A DNA stretch of 64,000 nt, taken from positions 220,821-284,820 of the forward strand of contig NZ_LMUK01000038.1 of NCBI RefSeq assembly GCF_009766005.1, written 5' to 3'. Numbering within the stretch: position 1 is the first letter of the stretch; each line of letters begins with the position of its first letter. Under the pieces are notes generated by a model. The model did not search any database. It was given only the letters and a program-made list of their open reading frames with translations, and was not told where the DNA came from. Origin of the DNA: Bradyrhizobium sp. S69. Lineage in GTDB: Bacteria; Pseudomonadota; Alphaproteobacteria; Rhizobiales; Xanthobacteraceae. Made by a program: the position numbers and the translations under genes. Positions 16,558 through 25,136 of this stretch are shown here, in pieces.

Positions 16558-18411
16558 ATGGGTTTGAGTTCGGCCCTTTCAATTGCGATGTCCGGCCTGT
16601 CTGCCAACCAGGCCGCGCTTTCGATCGTGTCGGGCAATGTCGCCAACGCGAACACGCCCGGCTATGTCGTTCAAACTCCCAACCAGATCGAAGTCTCCTC
16701 CGGCGGCTCGGGCAACAGCGTCCAGGTCACCGGCGTCAACCGCCAGCTCGATCTCTACGTCCAAAGCCAGTTGCGCACGGAAACTGCCGGCGGCGCCTAT
16801 GCCGACCAGACGGCCAATATTCTGGGCCAGTTGCAGGACGTCTATGGCACGCCCGGCGGCGCCGGCACGCTGGAGACGTCGTACAGCAATTTCACGACAG
16901 CATTGCAGGCGCTGTCGACCAGTCAGGGCAGTACGTCGGCGCAGACCACGGCACTGGCGGCGGCGCAATCGCTGGCGCAGTCACTCAATCAGACGTCGCA
17001 GGGCATCCAGTCGCTGCGCTCGAATGTCGAACAGGATATCAGCTCGTCGGTGACCGAAGCCAATACCGACATAAAGCAGATTGCGAGCATCAACCAGCAG
17101 CTTCAGGGCCTGAGTGCGACCGATCCCGCGGCCGCGACCTTGATGGATCAGCGCGACAACGCGATCAACGATCTGTCGACATTGATGGATGTCCATGTCT
17201 CCACCGGTACGGGCAACGAGGTCAACGTCTCCACAACTTCAGGCATGCAGCTCGTCAGCGGCTCACTCGCGTCCACGATGAATTTCTCTTCGCCGGGGTC
17301 ACTGACGGCGAATTCGCTGTACAGCACCAACCCCAGCCAGAACGGCGTCGGATCGCTCACGATCCAGCTTCCGAACGGCGCCAGCTACGACATGGTCGCC
17401 AACAACACGATCACGTCGGGCAAGATCGCGGCCGACCTGAAATTGCGTGACCAGACCCTGGTACAGGCACAGACCCAGGTCGATCAGCTCGCGGCATCGA
17501 TGTCGAGCGCCCTGTCGAATACAACGACGGCAGGTACCGCCATCACCGGACCGCCGTCAGGCTTCAGCGTCAGTACCTCGAATATGCTGGCCGGCAACAC
17601 CATCAACCTGACCGTTACCAACGGTGCCAACACCCAGCAGCAGATATCGATCGTCAACGTCACCGATCCGACCGCGCTGCCGTTGCAGAACGCGGCGAAC
17701 GCCAATCCAAAGCTTGTCGGCGCCGATTTGTCCAACGGCATCACGCCGGCCGTGCTGGCGCAACTGAATCAGGCGCTCGGCCCCAGCGTCACATTCTCGG
17801 GCTCCGGCACCACGCTGAATGTCGTAACGGATGCTGCGACGGTCAATGCCGCTTCGACCACGACGACGGCGTCATCGCTGACCAGCGGCAGCCCGCAGCT
17901 TGCCGTGTTTACCGACGGCAATTCGCTTTATACCGGCGCGATCACGTCCTCCGGTTCGCAGATGACGGGGCTTGCGGGGCGGATCACGGTCAATTCGGCG
18001 CTGCTGAGCAATCCGCAGGATCTCAGCGTTTACAGCACGTCACCGGTGACCCCGGCCGGCGATACCACGCGTTCGGATTTTCTTTATTCGCAATTGACCT
18101 CGGGGTCGTTCAGCTATTCGCCGCAAACCGGGTTGGGATCGAACTCGTCGCCGTTCACCGGCACGATCACCAACTACATGCAGCAGTTCCTGAGCCAGCA
18201 GGCCAACGCGTCGACCACGGCCACGCAGTTGCAGCAGGGCCAGGACGTGGTGGTCTCCAATCTGCAGCAGAAATTCAATTCGGTAGCCGGCGTCAGCATC
18301 GACACCGAAATGTCGAACCTGATCGCGCTGCAAAATTCCTATGCCGCCAATGCTCACGTGATGTCGGTTGTTCAAAGCATGATGAACAGCCTGCTACAGG
18401 CTCAAACCTAA
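16558..18411 (+). CDS. flgK: Flagellar hook-associated protein 1 FlgK
   Basis: This 617-residue hook-filament junction protein has the N-terminal block MGLSSALSIAMSGLSANQAALSIVSGNVANANTPGYV and the C-terminal coiled segment GVSIDTEMSNLIALQNSYAANAHVMSVVQSMMNSLL, both diagnostic of FlgK. The middle is a Thr/Ser/Asn-rich variable region. It starts 51 bp after flgE and ends 9 bp before flgL, in one operon. Confidence 0.96.
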   Translation: MGLSSALSIAMSGLSANQAALSIVSGNVANANTPGYVVQTPNQIEVSSGGSGNSVQVTGVNRQLDLYVQSQLRTETAGGAYADQTANILGQLQDVYGTPGGAGTLETSYSNFTTALQALSTSQGSTSAQTTALAAAQSLAQSLNQTSQGIQSLRSNVEQDISSSVTEANTDIKQIASINQQLQGLSATDPAAATLMDQRDNAINDLSTLMDVHVSTGTGNEVNVSTTSGMQLVSGSLASTMNFSSPGSLTANSLYSTNPSQNGVGSLTIQLPNGASYDMVANNTITSGKIAADLKLRDQTLVQAQTQVDQLAASMSSALSNTTTAGTAITGPPSGFSVSTSNMLAGNTINLTVTNGANTQQQISIVNVTDPTALPLQNAANANPKLVGADLSNGITPAVLAQLNQALGPSVTFSGSGTTLNVVTDAATVNAASTTTTASSLTSGSPQLAVFTDGNSLYTGAITSSGSQMTGLAGRITVNSALLSNPQDLSVYSTSPVTPAGDTTRSDFLYSQLTSGSFSYSPQTGLGSNSSPFTGTITNYMQQFLSQQANASTTATQLQQGQDVVVSNLQQKFNSVAGVSIDTEMSNLIALQNSYAANAHVMSVVQSMMNSLLQAQT

Positions 18412-18420
18412 GGCGACCCA

Positions 18421-20301
18421 ATGTCGATCAACAGCGTAAGTAGCAGTTCGCCGCTCGCCCTGGCGATACTCAACCTCAACAACCAGATGACGAACCTGTC
18501 GACGCAGCTCGCCACCGGCGAGAAGTCGACCAGTTACTCCGGCATGGGCTCCAACGAGGGCTTCGCCATCGCCGCGAGATCGCAGCTCGCCAACATTTCC
18601 GCCTTCACCGACACCATCAGCAATGTCGGCACCCAGATCTCGGCGGCCAACACCGCGCTGCAAGCGTTGTCGAGTATCGGCAGCCAGGTGCAGAGCGCCG
18701 CGGCCGCGACGCCGGCGACGCTCGACAGCACCGGACAAACCATCGGCCAGGAGAACGCATCGGCGCAGCTGGCGTCGATGGTCGGAATTCTCAACACCCC
18801 CGCCGGCGATCGCTATATGTTTTCCGGCACCGCGACCGGCACGCCGGCAACGGTGTCGGTCGACCAGATGCTCAACGGCACCGCGACCCAGGCCGGATTG
18901 AAAACGCTGATCTCCGAACGCGCGCAGGCCGACGGCACCACCGGCACCGGACGACTCACGATCACGCAACCGACCTCGACTTCGGTTTCGGTTGCGGAGG
19001 ATAGCGCCGGTTCGCCGTTTGGCTTGAAGCTGAGCACCGTAACATCGACACTGACCGGCGCCACCGTGACCGGGCCTTCGGGCTCGCCTGCGGCGATCTC
19101 GGTCGCACTGGGCGCCACCAATCCGAATCCGGGCGATAAGATCAGCTTCACCTTCAATCAGCCGGACGGCACCACCACCTCGGTTCAGTTGACGGCGTCG
19201 ACGTCGTCGCCGCCGCCGTCGGGAAGTTTTACGATCGGCTCCACGCCGGCGGCGACCGCCGCCAACCTGAACACGGCCTTGAACACCGCGATCGGCACGG
19301 TGGCCAATACAACGCTGGTCGCCGCATCGGCGATTGCCGCCGGAAACGATTTCTTCGATACGTCGTCAACCGCGACCGCGAACAATGTGGTCAGCAACCA
19401 AGCCACACCGCCCACAGCGATTACCGGCGCGACGGCGCTGTCGGGCACCCCAGGCACGGATTCGCTGAGCCCGGGGTTTGCGGCCGGCAACACCATCACC
19501 GTCAATGGCACGCCGATCACGTTCGTAGCCTCCGGTGCGACCGGCAACGAGGTCAATGTGACCGACAGCGTTCAGACGCTGCTGTCGAAGATAGATTCGA
19601 TCACGGGGACCTCAACGCCATCGACCATCGATGGCGGCAAGGTCGAGATCAACACCGATGATGCCGCGAGCCTGTCGATCACAAGTAACCCTGCGGCAGC
19701 GCTGCAGGCGCTGGGCTTCACCAGCACGACGGTGACCGCGCCGCAGCCGCCGCTCCGGGTCAGTGGAACCCCATTGAGCTCCGCGACGTCGCTGGTCAAC
19801 GGCAGCGCCAACACCGTCTCCTGGTACACCGGCAATTCCGGGCCGGGATCGGCGCTCTCGTCAGCAACCGCCCAGATCGATACCGGGATCACGATACAAT
19901 ATGGCGCGCAGGCCAATGAATCCGCCATCCGTTCGCAGTTGCAATCGCTCGCGGTATATTCCGCCTTCACCACCCCGGCGACCGGCACAAACTCGGCCGC
20001 GCAAATCGCAGCCCTCGGTCAAAGCATAGCGACAAACCTGACGCCGCAACTCGGCCAACAGACCATCGAAGAAATCCAATCGCAATTTGCCGCCGCGCAA
20101 ACCGTGATGACGGATACCTCGGCGCGGCAAGCCCAGTCTCAAACCATGCTGCAGAACATGGTCACCAACACCGAAACCGTTTCGACGCAAACGGTCGCCA
20201 CCGAGATTCTGGCATTGCAGACCGACTTGCAGGCGTCCTACCAGACCACTTCGATGCTCTCTCAACTGACCCTGACCAAATACCTTCCGATCGGCGGCTG
20301 A
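18421..20301 (+). CDS. flgL: Flagellar hook-associated protein 3 FlgL (large variant)
   Basis: This 626-residue flagellin-like junction protein is about twice the enterobacterial length. Conserved ends are NLNNQMTNLSTQLATGEKSTSYSGMGSNEGFAIAARSQLANI at the N-terminus and a C-terminal helix ending TEILALQTDLQASYQTTSMLSQLTLTKYLPIGG. The central insertion (about residues 200-470) carries Flagellin_IN-like modules, the clearest at about 340-433 (GNTITVNGTPITF ... LQALGF), similar to those in FlgE and the second flagellin. The next gene (PLP enzyme) begins 26 bp later on the same strand with no terminator. Confidence 0.93.
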   Translation: MSINSVSSSSPLALAILNLNNQMTNLSTQLATGEKSTSYSGMGSNEGFAIAARSQLANISAFTDTISNVGTQISAANTALQALSSIGSQVQSAAAATPATLDSTGQTIGQENASAQLASMVGILNTPAGDRYMFSGTATGTPATVSVDQMLNGTATQAGLKTLISERAQADGTTGTGRLTITQPTSTSVSVAEDSAGSPFGLKLSTVTSTLTGATVTGPSGSPAAISVALGATNPNPGDKISFTFNQPDGTTTSVQLTASTSSPPPSGSFTIGSTPAATAANLNTALNTAIGTVANTTLVAASAIAAGNDFFDTSSTATANNVVSNQATPPTAITGATALSGTPGTDSLSPGFAAGNTITVNGTPITFVASGATGNEVNVTDSVQTLLSKIDSITGTSTPSTIDGGKVEINTDDAASLSITSNPAAALQALGFTSTTVTAPQPPLRVSGTPLSSATSLVNGSANTVSWYTGNSGPGSALSSATAQIDTGITIQYGAQANESAIRSQLQSLAVYSAFTTPATGTNSAAQIAALGQSIATNLTPQLGQQTIEEIQSQFAAAQTVMTDTSARQAQSQTMLQNMVTNTETVSTQTVATEILALQTDLQASYQTTSMLSQLTLTKYLPIGG

Positions 20302-20327
20302 TTAGCACGGTCATTCCGAGGGCAGAC

Positions 20328-21977
20328 ATGGCAACAGAGGTGTCGTCGCATGGCGCCCGGTTCGAGGCGATGGAGGATCCGAGCTTTCGGGATCGATCCC
20401 GCTCGGCCTCCGCGATGGCCACCCTGTTCGAGCCGCTGGATCGTTTGCTCGGCAGCGGCGGCGATCCACGAATCGGCATCGACCCGATCAGCGGGCTCAA
20501 CGAATATGGCTGCCGGCTAGCGCCTTGTCCGGAGGTGCCGAGCTTTGCCTCGAGCACCGCGACCTCGATTTCGGGCCGCGCCTATGCGCGCGCCGGCCGT
20601 GCGCGCGAGCAATTGATGCGATCGGCCATTGCCGATGGCATCGAGGCGGCGTTCGATGCCCGCGTCGAGGCGATGCGCCACGAATTGAGGGGCTGTCTTG
20701 GGCTGTCGCCGCACCAGGCCGACGTCGTGTTTTCGCCGTCCGGCACCGACGCGCAGCTTCAGGCGCTGTTGCTGATCCGCGCGTTGTCGGGGTCCGCATT
20801 GACGACGATCGTCGTGGCCGCCGATCAAACCGGCAGCGGCACCGAACATACCGCGCGCGGGCATCATTTCAATGTGGTGACCGCGAACGGGATGCGGGTG
20901 CGAAAGGGCGAGCCTGTCGCGGGGCATGCCCGCTCTGTCGAGAGCATCGCGCTCGGTCTCATCGATGAGCGCGGTGAATTTCACACCGAAGCCGAGACGG
21001 ATTTGCGGGTGCTCGGCGCGATCGAAGCATCGATCGCGAACGGCAACCATGTGCTGTTGCAAATCATGGATTCGTCGAAACTCGGCTGGCGGGCTCCGAG
21101 CGACCGATGCCTTGATGAAATCTCGACGCGTTGGCACGGTCAGGTCCAGGTCGTCGTCGATGCGTGCCAGATGCGGCTCGGCCGGCCGCGGCTGCGAAAA
21201 TATCTCGATCGCGGATATCTCGTGATCGTCACCGGCTCGAAATTCTTCACTGGCCCCGCGTTTAGCGGCGCGCTGCTGGTGCCGGCGTCTCTCGCCGGGA
21301 AGATCGATGGCATCACTGCGATAGCGCCGGGCTTTACCGACTATTTCAGCCGCAGCGATTGGCCGTGCCATTGGCAGAACCTGCGATCGCGGTTTCCGGT
21401 TCGGGAGAATTTCGGCCAATGGCTGCGCTGGGAAGCAGCGTTAGAGGAAATCCGTGCCTATCATCGCGTGCCGGACGCCTTCAGGCATTCGGCGCTGGCG
21501 GTGTTCGGCGAGGGCGTGCGGCAGATCATGGCGGTGACGCCATCGCTTGGCCTTTTGCCGCCGCAGCAAAGGCACGGGGATTTTGACCTCGACGATGAAG
21601 AACTGGCTCAGCCTACGATCTTTCCGCTTCTGATCCGGCAAGGCGGCCGCGCTTTGTCGCCGGCGGATTGCCGGAAGATATATCGCGCGCTGGCGCAGGA
21701 TGCGCGAGAGGCGGCGGCCGATCAGGAGATCGCGGCAAGGCCGTGTCTGATCGGGCAGCCCGTCGTGCTTGGCCGCGGCAGCCCGGATCCCGTCGCGGTG
21801 CTTCGGATCTGTGCCGGGGCGCGGCTGGTCACCGACGCCTGGTCATCGGACCAAGAGGTTGCGGGGCGCAATTTGCAGCGCCAACTCGCCGACGTCGGCG
21901 CCATCGTTTCCAGGATCGAGTGGTTGGTTGCGCATATCGACGATCTGAATTCAATGGAGGCTGGTCGTGGAGTTTGA
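20328..21977 (+). CDS. PLP-dependent fold-type I enzyme (class V aminotransferase/desulfurase-like)
   Basis: This 549-residue protein has a PLP fold: a glycine/serine loop SPSGTDAQLQALLL (about 143-156), the cofactor aspartate in VVVDACQMRLG (D278), and a lysine in VTGSKFFTGPAFSGALLVP (K305) as the probable Schiff-base residue. It lacks a recognisable catalytic-Cys loop, so aminotransferase, lyase or decarboxylase chemistry are all possible. It starts 26 bp after flgL, and its last codons overlap the next gene (ATP-grasp) by 11 bp, so it is translationally coupled to a ligase and transcriptionally linked to the hook operon. Inference: it makes an amine or amino sugar for a surface or flagellar modification. 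Confidence 0.8.
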   Translation: MATEVSSHGARFEAMEDPSFRDRSRSASAMATLFEPLDRLLGSGGDPRIGIDPISGLNEYGCRLAPCPEVPSFASSTATSISGRAYARAGRAREQLMRSAIADGIEAAFDARVEAMRHELRGCLGLSPHQADVVFSPSGTDAQLQALLLIRALSGSALTTIVVAADQTGSGTEHTARGHHFNVVTANGMRVRKGEPVAGHARSVESIALGLIDERGEFHTEAETDLRVLGAIEASIANGNHVLLQIMDSSKLGWRAPSDRCLDEISTRWHGQVQVVVDACQMRLGRPRLRKYLDRGYLVIVTGSKFFTGPAFSGALLVPASLAGKIDGITAIAPGFTDYFSRSDWPCHWQNLRSRFPVRENFGQWLRWEAALEEIRAYHRVPDAFRHSALAVFGEGVRQIMAVTPSLGLLPPQQRHGDFDLDDEELAQPTIFPLLIRQGGRALSPADCRKIYRALAQDAREAAADQEIAARPCLIGQPVVLGRGSPDPVAVLRICAGARLVTDAWSSDQEVAGRNLQRQLADVGAIVSRIEWLVAHIDDLNSMEAGRGV

Positions 21978-23223
21978 GCGCGCCGAAGGCGCCGATCGCG
22001 TTCGCTATCCCAGCGCCGATCGGATCGGATTTGCCAGGCTCACCACGATGGCGTTTGACGGCGTCGATCTTCGGCCGTTGCGAGACCAGATCATGGCGAA
22101 GATCGCTGATGGAACGGCCGATGCCGGCGAGGGGCTCGATCTCAGCCTGATCGCGCAATTGCTGGGCGATAAGCCGACCGGGCTTGCGCTCCAGGCCGAA
22201 GTACTGGCCTTCCATCAATTGTTTCGCTCCCCCTGTTCGGCCGAGCCGCCGACGCTGCGCGTGCTGGCGCTGGCGGCGGCGATGGACATGGGCGGGAACA
22301 CGCCGATCGAGTTCCTGCTTGAGCATTCGGGGATCGAACTGTTGACGCTGTATGTCGTCGATGGCGTCGAATTGCCGGCGCCACTGCCGGACCATGACGT
22401 CGCGATCGTGATCGCCTCGGATTCGGAAGAGTGCCGCGATGCATTGCGCAAGATCGAAGGCGCCGCGCCGCACTGGCCGCGGCCGCTGCTCAATCCGCCG
22501 CACCGCGTCGGCAATCTCGATCGCGACAAGCTGCACCGACTGCTGCACGGCATCGCCGGCCTCGATATCCCGGCGACCGAAATCGTGACCCGGCTGCAAC
22601 TAAGTGATCTGGCAGGTGATCTGGTCCCGCCGGACAGCGCGGTCGCGGATGTCGCAGCCGGACGACAGTTTCCCTTTATCATCCGGCCGCGCGGATCGCA
22701 TGCCGGCACAGGCCTCGCCAAAGTCAATGATCGCGCCGGGCTGGGCAGCTACCTCTCGGAAAGGCCAGAGCTCGAATTCTTCGCCACGCGCTTTGTCGAT
22801 TACGCCAGCGCCGATGGCTTGTTTCGCAAATACCGCATCGTCTTCGTCGATGGCAACCCTTACGCCTGCCACATGGCGATCGCCGCCCGCTGGGACATCT
22901 GGTACCTCAACGCCGGCATGGCCTCGAGCGACGGCAAGCGCGCGGAGGAGGCGGGCTTCATGCAAAGCTTCGACAGCGGGTTTGCCATGCGCCACCGGCA
23001 CGCGCTGGCCGCGATGGCCGAGCGAATCGGCCTGGATTATTTCACGGTCGATTGCGCCGAAAACAAAGGCGGCGAATTGCTGATCTTCGAGGCGGACAAT
23101 ACCGCGGTGGTCCACAACATGGATTCGCCTGACCTGTTTCCCTACAAGGCGCCGCAGATGCGCAAGATCTTCGAGGCCTTTGCCGGCATGCTGTCGCGCC
23201 ATGCGCGGGCCGCTCGGGGGTAG
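21967..23223 (+). CDS. ATP-grasp ligase-like protein, copy 1
   Basis: This 418-residue protein begins with GTG at 21967 behind GGAGG and overlaps the PLP gene by 11 bp. An N-terminal alpha/beta pre-grasp domain (about 90-210) precedes an ATP-grasp fold: FIIRPRGSHAGTGLAKV (about 237-253) is a nucleotide-loop/Lys-containing strand, FFATRFVDYASADGLFRKYRIVF the hinge, and LLIFEADNTAVVHNMD the metal-binding E..D-N block. ATP-grasp enzymes form amide or thioester bonds through acyl phosphates. It is a close paralogue of the protein at 28474-29724. Its substrate is unknown; the pairing with a PLP enzyme suggests ligation of an amino compound. Confidence 0.85.
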   Translation: MEFERAEGADRVRYPSADRIGFARLTTMAFDGVDLRPLRDQIMAKIADGTADAGEGLDLSLIAQLLGDKPTGLALQAEVLAFHQLFRSPCSAEPPTLRVLALAAAMDMGGNTPIEFLLEHSGIELLTLYVVDGVELPAPLPDHDVAIVIASDSEECRDALRKIEGAAPHWPRPLLNPPHRVGNLDRDKLHRLLHGIAGLDIPATEIVTRLQLSDLAGDLVPPDSAVADVAAGRQFPFIIRPRGSHAGTGLAKVNDRAGLGSYLSERPELEFFATRFVDYASADGLFRKYRIVFVDGNPYACHMAIAARWDIWYLNAGMASSDGKRAEEAGFMQSFDSGFAMRHRHALAAMAERIGLDYFTVDCAENKGGELLIFEADNTAVVHNMDSPDLFPYKAPQMRKIFEAFAGMLSRHARAARG

Positions 23224-23323
23224 GCCGCGTAGCGCGGAAAATGCTAGCCTTTCTGGAGTAGGTTGATTCGAAGCGACGGCTTTCGGAACGCCTGCGATCT
23301 ATGGTCCCCGGAAGGACGCTCCG

Positions 23324-24916
23324 TTGTCGGCGAAATGGAAAAATAGCCCTGGCCGGATGCCGAACCTGTCGCGCTTGCAGCGGCAGGCGTTTTCGTCGTT
23401 CCAGGAAGGCGATCTCAAGCGGGCGGAAAAGCTGTGTGCCGGAATTCTGGAGCACCGGCCGGACGATTTCGATGCGCTGCATATGCTCGGCATGCTGCAT
23501 TTCCAGCGCCAGCGCATGGTCGAGGCGCTGCATTTTCTCGCCGCGGCGCTGAAGGCCAATTCGGCCTCTTCCGACGCAATGTCGAATCTCGGTCTCGCGC
23601 TGCATGCGACCGGCCGCTTCGACGAGGCGCTTCTGCAATTCGGCAACGCCTTGCAATTTGCGCCGGAGCATCCGGAAATTCTCTACAATCTCGCCAATAC
23701 CTATCTCGAATTGGGTCGTTTCGATGAGGCGTTGTCGCGTTACGACGCCGCGCTGGCACAGGCGCCCGGTCATGCCGGCGCGCTGGTCAATCGCGGCAAC
23801 ACGCTGCTGCGCTTGAACGAACCAATGAAGGCGATCGCGAGCTATGACGCGGCGCTCGACGCGATGCCCGGCCATCCGCAGATCCTGACCAATCGCGGTC
23901 ATGCGCGGCGCCGGCTCGACCGGCCGTTGGAGGCGCTCGCGGACTTCAACGCCGCGCTGCTGGCCGCGCCTGAATTTGCCGAGGCTCATTTCGAGTCCGC
24001 GATGACGCATTTGACGCTCGGCGATTTCGATACCGGCTGGAAGCAATATGAGTGGCGCTGGAAGACCGGCGCATTTGCCAGGTATCGTCGGCCGTTTCGC
24101 GCGCCGCCGTGGCTGGGTGGCGAATCCGTCGCGGGCAAGACCGTTCTGCTTCATGCCGAGCAGGGTTTTGGCGATACCATCCAGTTCATCCGCTACGCGC
24201 CGTTGCTGGTGGGCCGGGGCGCAAAAGTCATTTGCGAGGTTCAACCGGAGCTGCAACCGCTGCTGTCGCAATTGGCGGACGTTAGCGTGATTGCGTCGGG
24301 CGGAACGCGGCCGGCGTTCGATCTGCATGTGCCGTTGCTCAGTCTTCCGTTGGCGTTCGCAACGCAGATCGAAACAATCCCGGCCGCGTTTCCCTACCTT
24401 GTGGCGACCGCCGATCGCGTCGCCTATTGGCGCACTCGCCTGCCGCCGGGCACACTACGCGCGGGGTTTGTGTGGTCCGGCTCGTCGACGCACAAGAACG
24501 ACCGCAACCGCTCGATCGCGCTGGCGCAGCTTGCGGCTCTGTTCGACAATCCGCCGCTGCAATGTCTCAGTCTGCAGACCGAATTGCGCGATGCCGATCG
24601 CGATGCGCTGGGCAGCCTGCCGAACCTGATCCATCTCGGCGACGAGATCGGCGGTTTCGCCGACACGGCGGCGATTATCTCGTTGCTCGATGTCGTGATA
24701 TCCGTCGATACCGCGGTGGCGCATCTGGCCGGCGCGCTCGGCAAGCCGGTCGTGATCCTGCTGCCCTATGCGGCGGATTTCCGCTGGATGAGGCAGCGTA
24801 ACGACACGCTCTGGTACCCGACCGCGAGATTGATGCGGCAGCCGGCCTTCGGCGACTGGGATAGCGTCATCGGCCGCCTGGGCGACGAATTGCGGCGATG
24901 GAACCAGCGTTGCTGA
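23324..24916 (+). CDS. TPR-domain glycosyltransferase (GT9/GT41-like fold), FlmG-like architecture
   Basis: This 530-residue protein starts with TTG at 23324, 7 nt after a GGAAGGA ribosome site. Residues about 15-230 are TPR repeats (FDALHMLGMLHFQRQ, SDAMSNLGLALHATG, PEILYNLANTYLELG and others). Residues about 250-525 form a glycosyltransferase-like domain with AEQGFGDTIQFIRYAPL, GFVWSGSSTHKNDRNRS, and a nucleotide-sugar block VISVDTAVAHLAGALGKPVVILLPYAADFRWM. An N-terminal TPR plus a C-terminal GT is the layout of Caulobacter FlmG, which glycosylates flagellin. With flgK/flgL upstream and flagellins downstream, a flagellin glycosyltransferase is the leading idea. Confidence 0.82.
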   Translation: MSAKWKNSPGRMPNLSRLQRQAFSSFQEGDLKRAEKLCAGILEHRPDDFDALHMLGMLHFQRQRMVEALHFLAAALKANSASSDAMSNLGLALHATGRFDEALLQFGNALQFAPEHPEILYNLANTYLELGRFDEALSRYDAALAQAPGHAGALVNRGNTLLRLNEPMKAIASYDAALDAMPGHPQILTNRGHARRRLDRPLEALADFNAALLAAPEFAEAHFESAMTHLTLGDFDTGWKQYEWRWKTGAFARYRRPFRAPPWLGGESVAGKTVLLHAEQGFGDTIQFIRYAPLLVGRGAKVICEVQPELQPLLSQLADVSVIASGGTRPAFDLHVPLLSLPLAFATQIETIPAAFPYLVATADRVAYWRTRLPPGTLRAGFVWSGSSTHKNDRNRSIALAQLAALFDNPPLQCLSLQTELRDADRDALGSLPNLIHLGDEIGGFADTAAIISLLDVVISVDTAVAHLAGALGKPVVILLPYAADFRWMRQRNDTLWYPTARLMRQPAFGDWDSVIGRLGDELRRWNQRC

Positions 24917-25136
24917 CGCGGCCCGACCGTTCTCTTTGACGCATCTTCCTTTACTTCAAATTTACGTCAACTTGCGGTTGCTTGGCTAAATGCGAGGCAT
25001 TTGAGGCGCGTTAAGCGGCACGGCACTCAACAAGAATATGAACTTAGGTACGGTGTATCTAAATACCCGTAAACGTCTTGTTTTTTCGCAGCCTCTGAAC
25101 TCCGGTTTATGATTGTGTCATGACGCACAGGGCCAG

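Noticed and set aside
20328..21977. Calling the first PLP enzyme a cysteine desulfurase (IscS/SufS)
   Set aside because: The fold is similar, but I could not find the catalytic-Cys loop, and no Fe-S genes are nearby.
24917..25136. GGCACGGCAC stretch as a sigma-54 promoter for the GGDEF/EAL gene
   Set aside because: No GC element at the correct 12-bp spacing.
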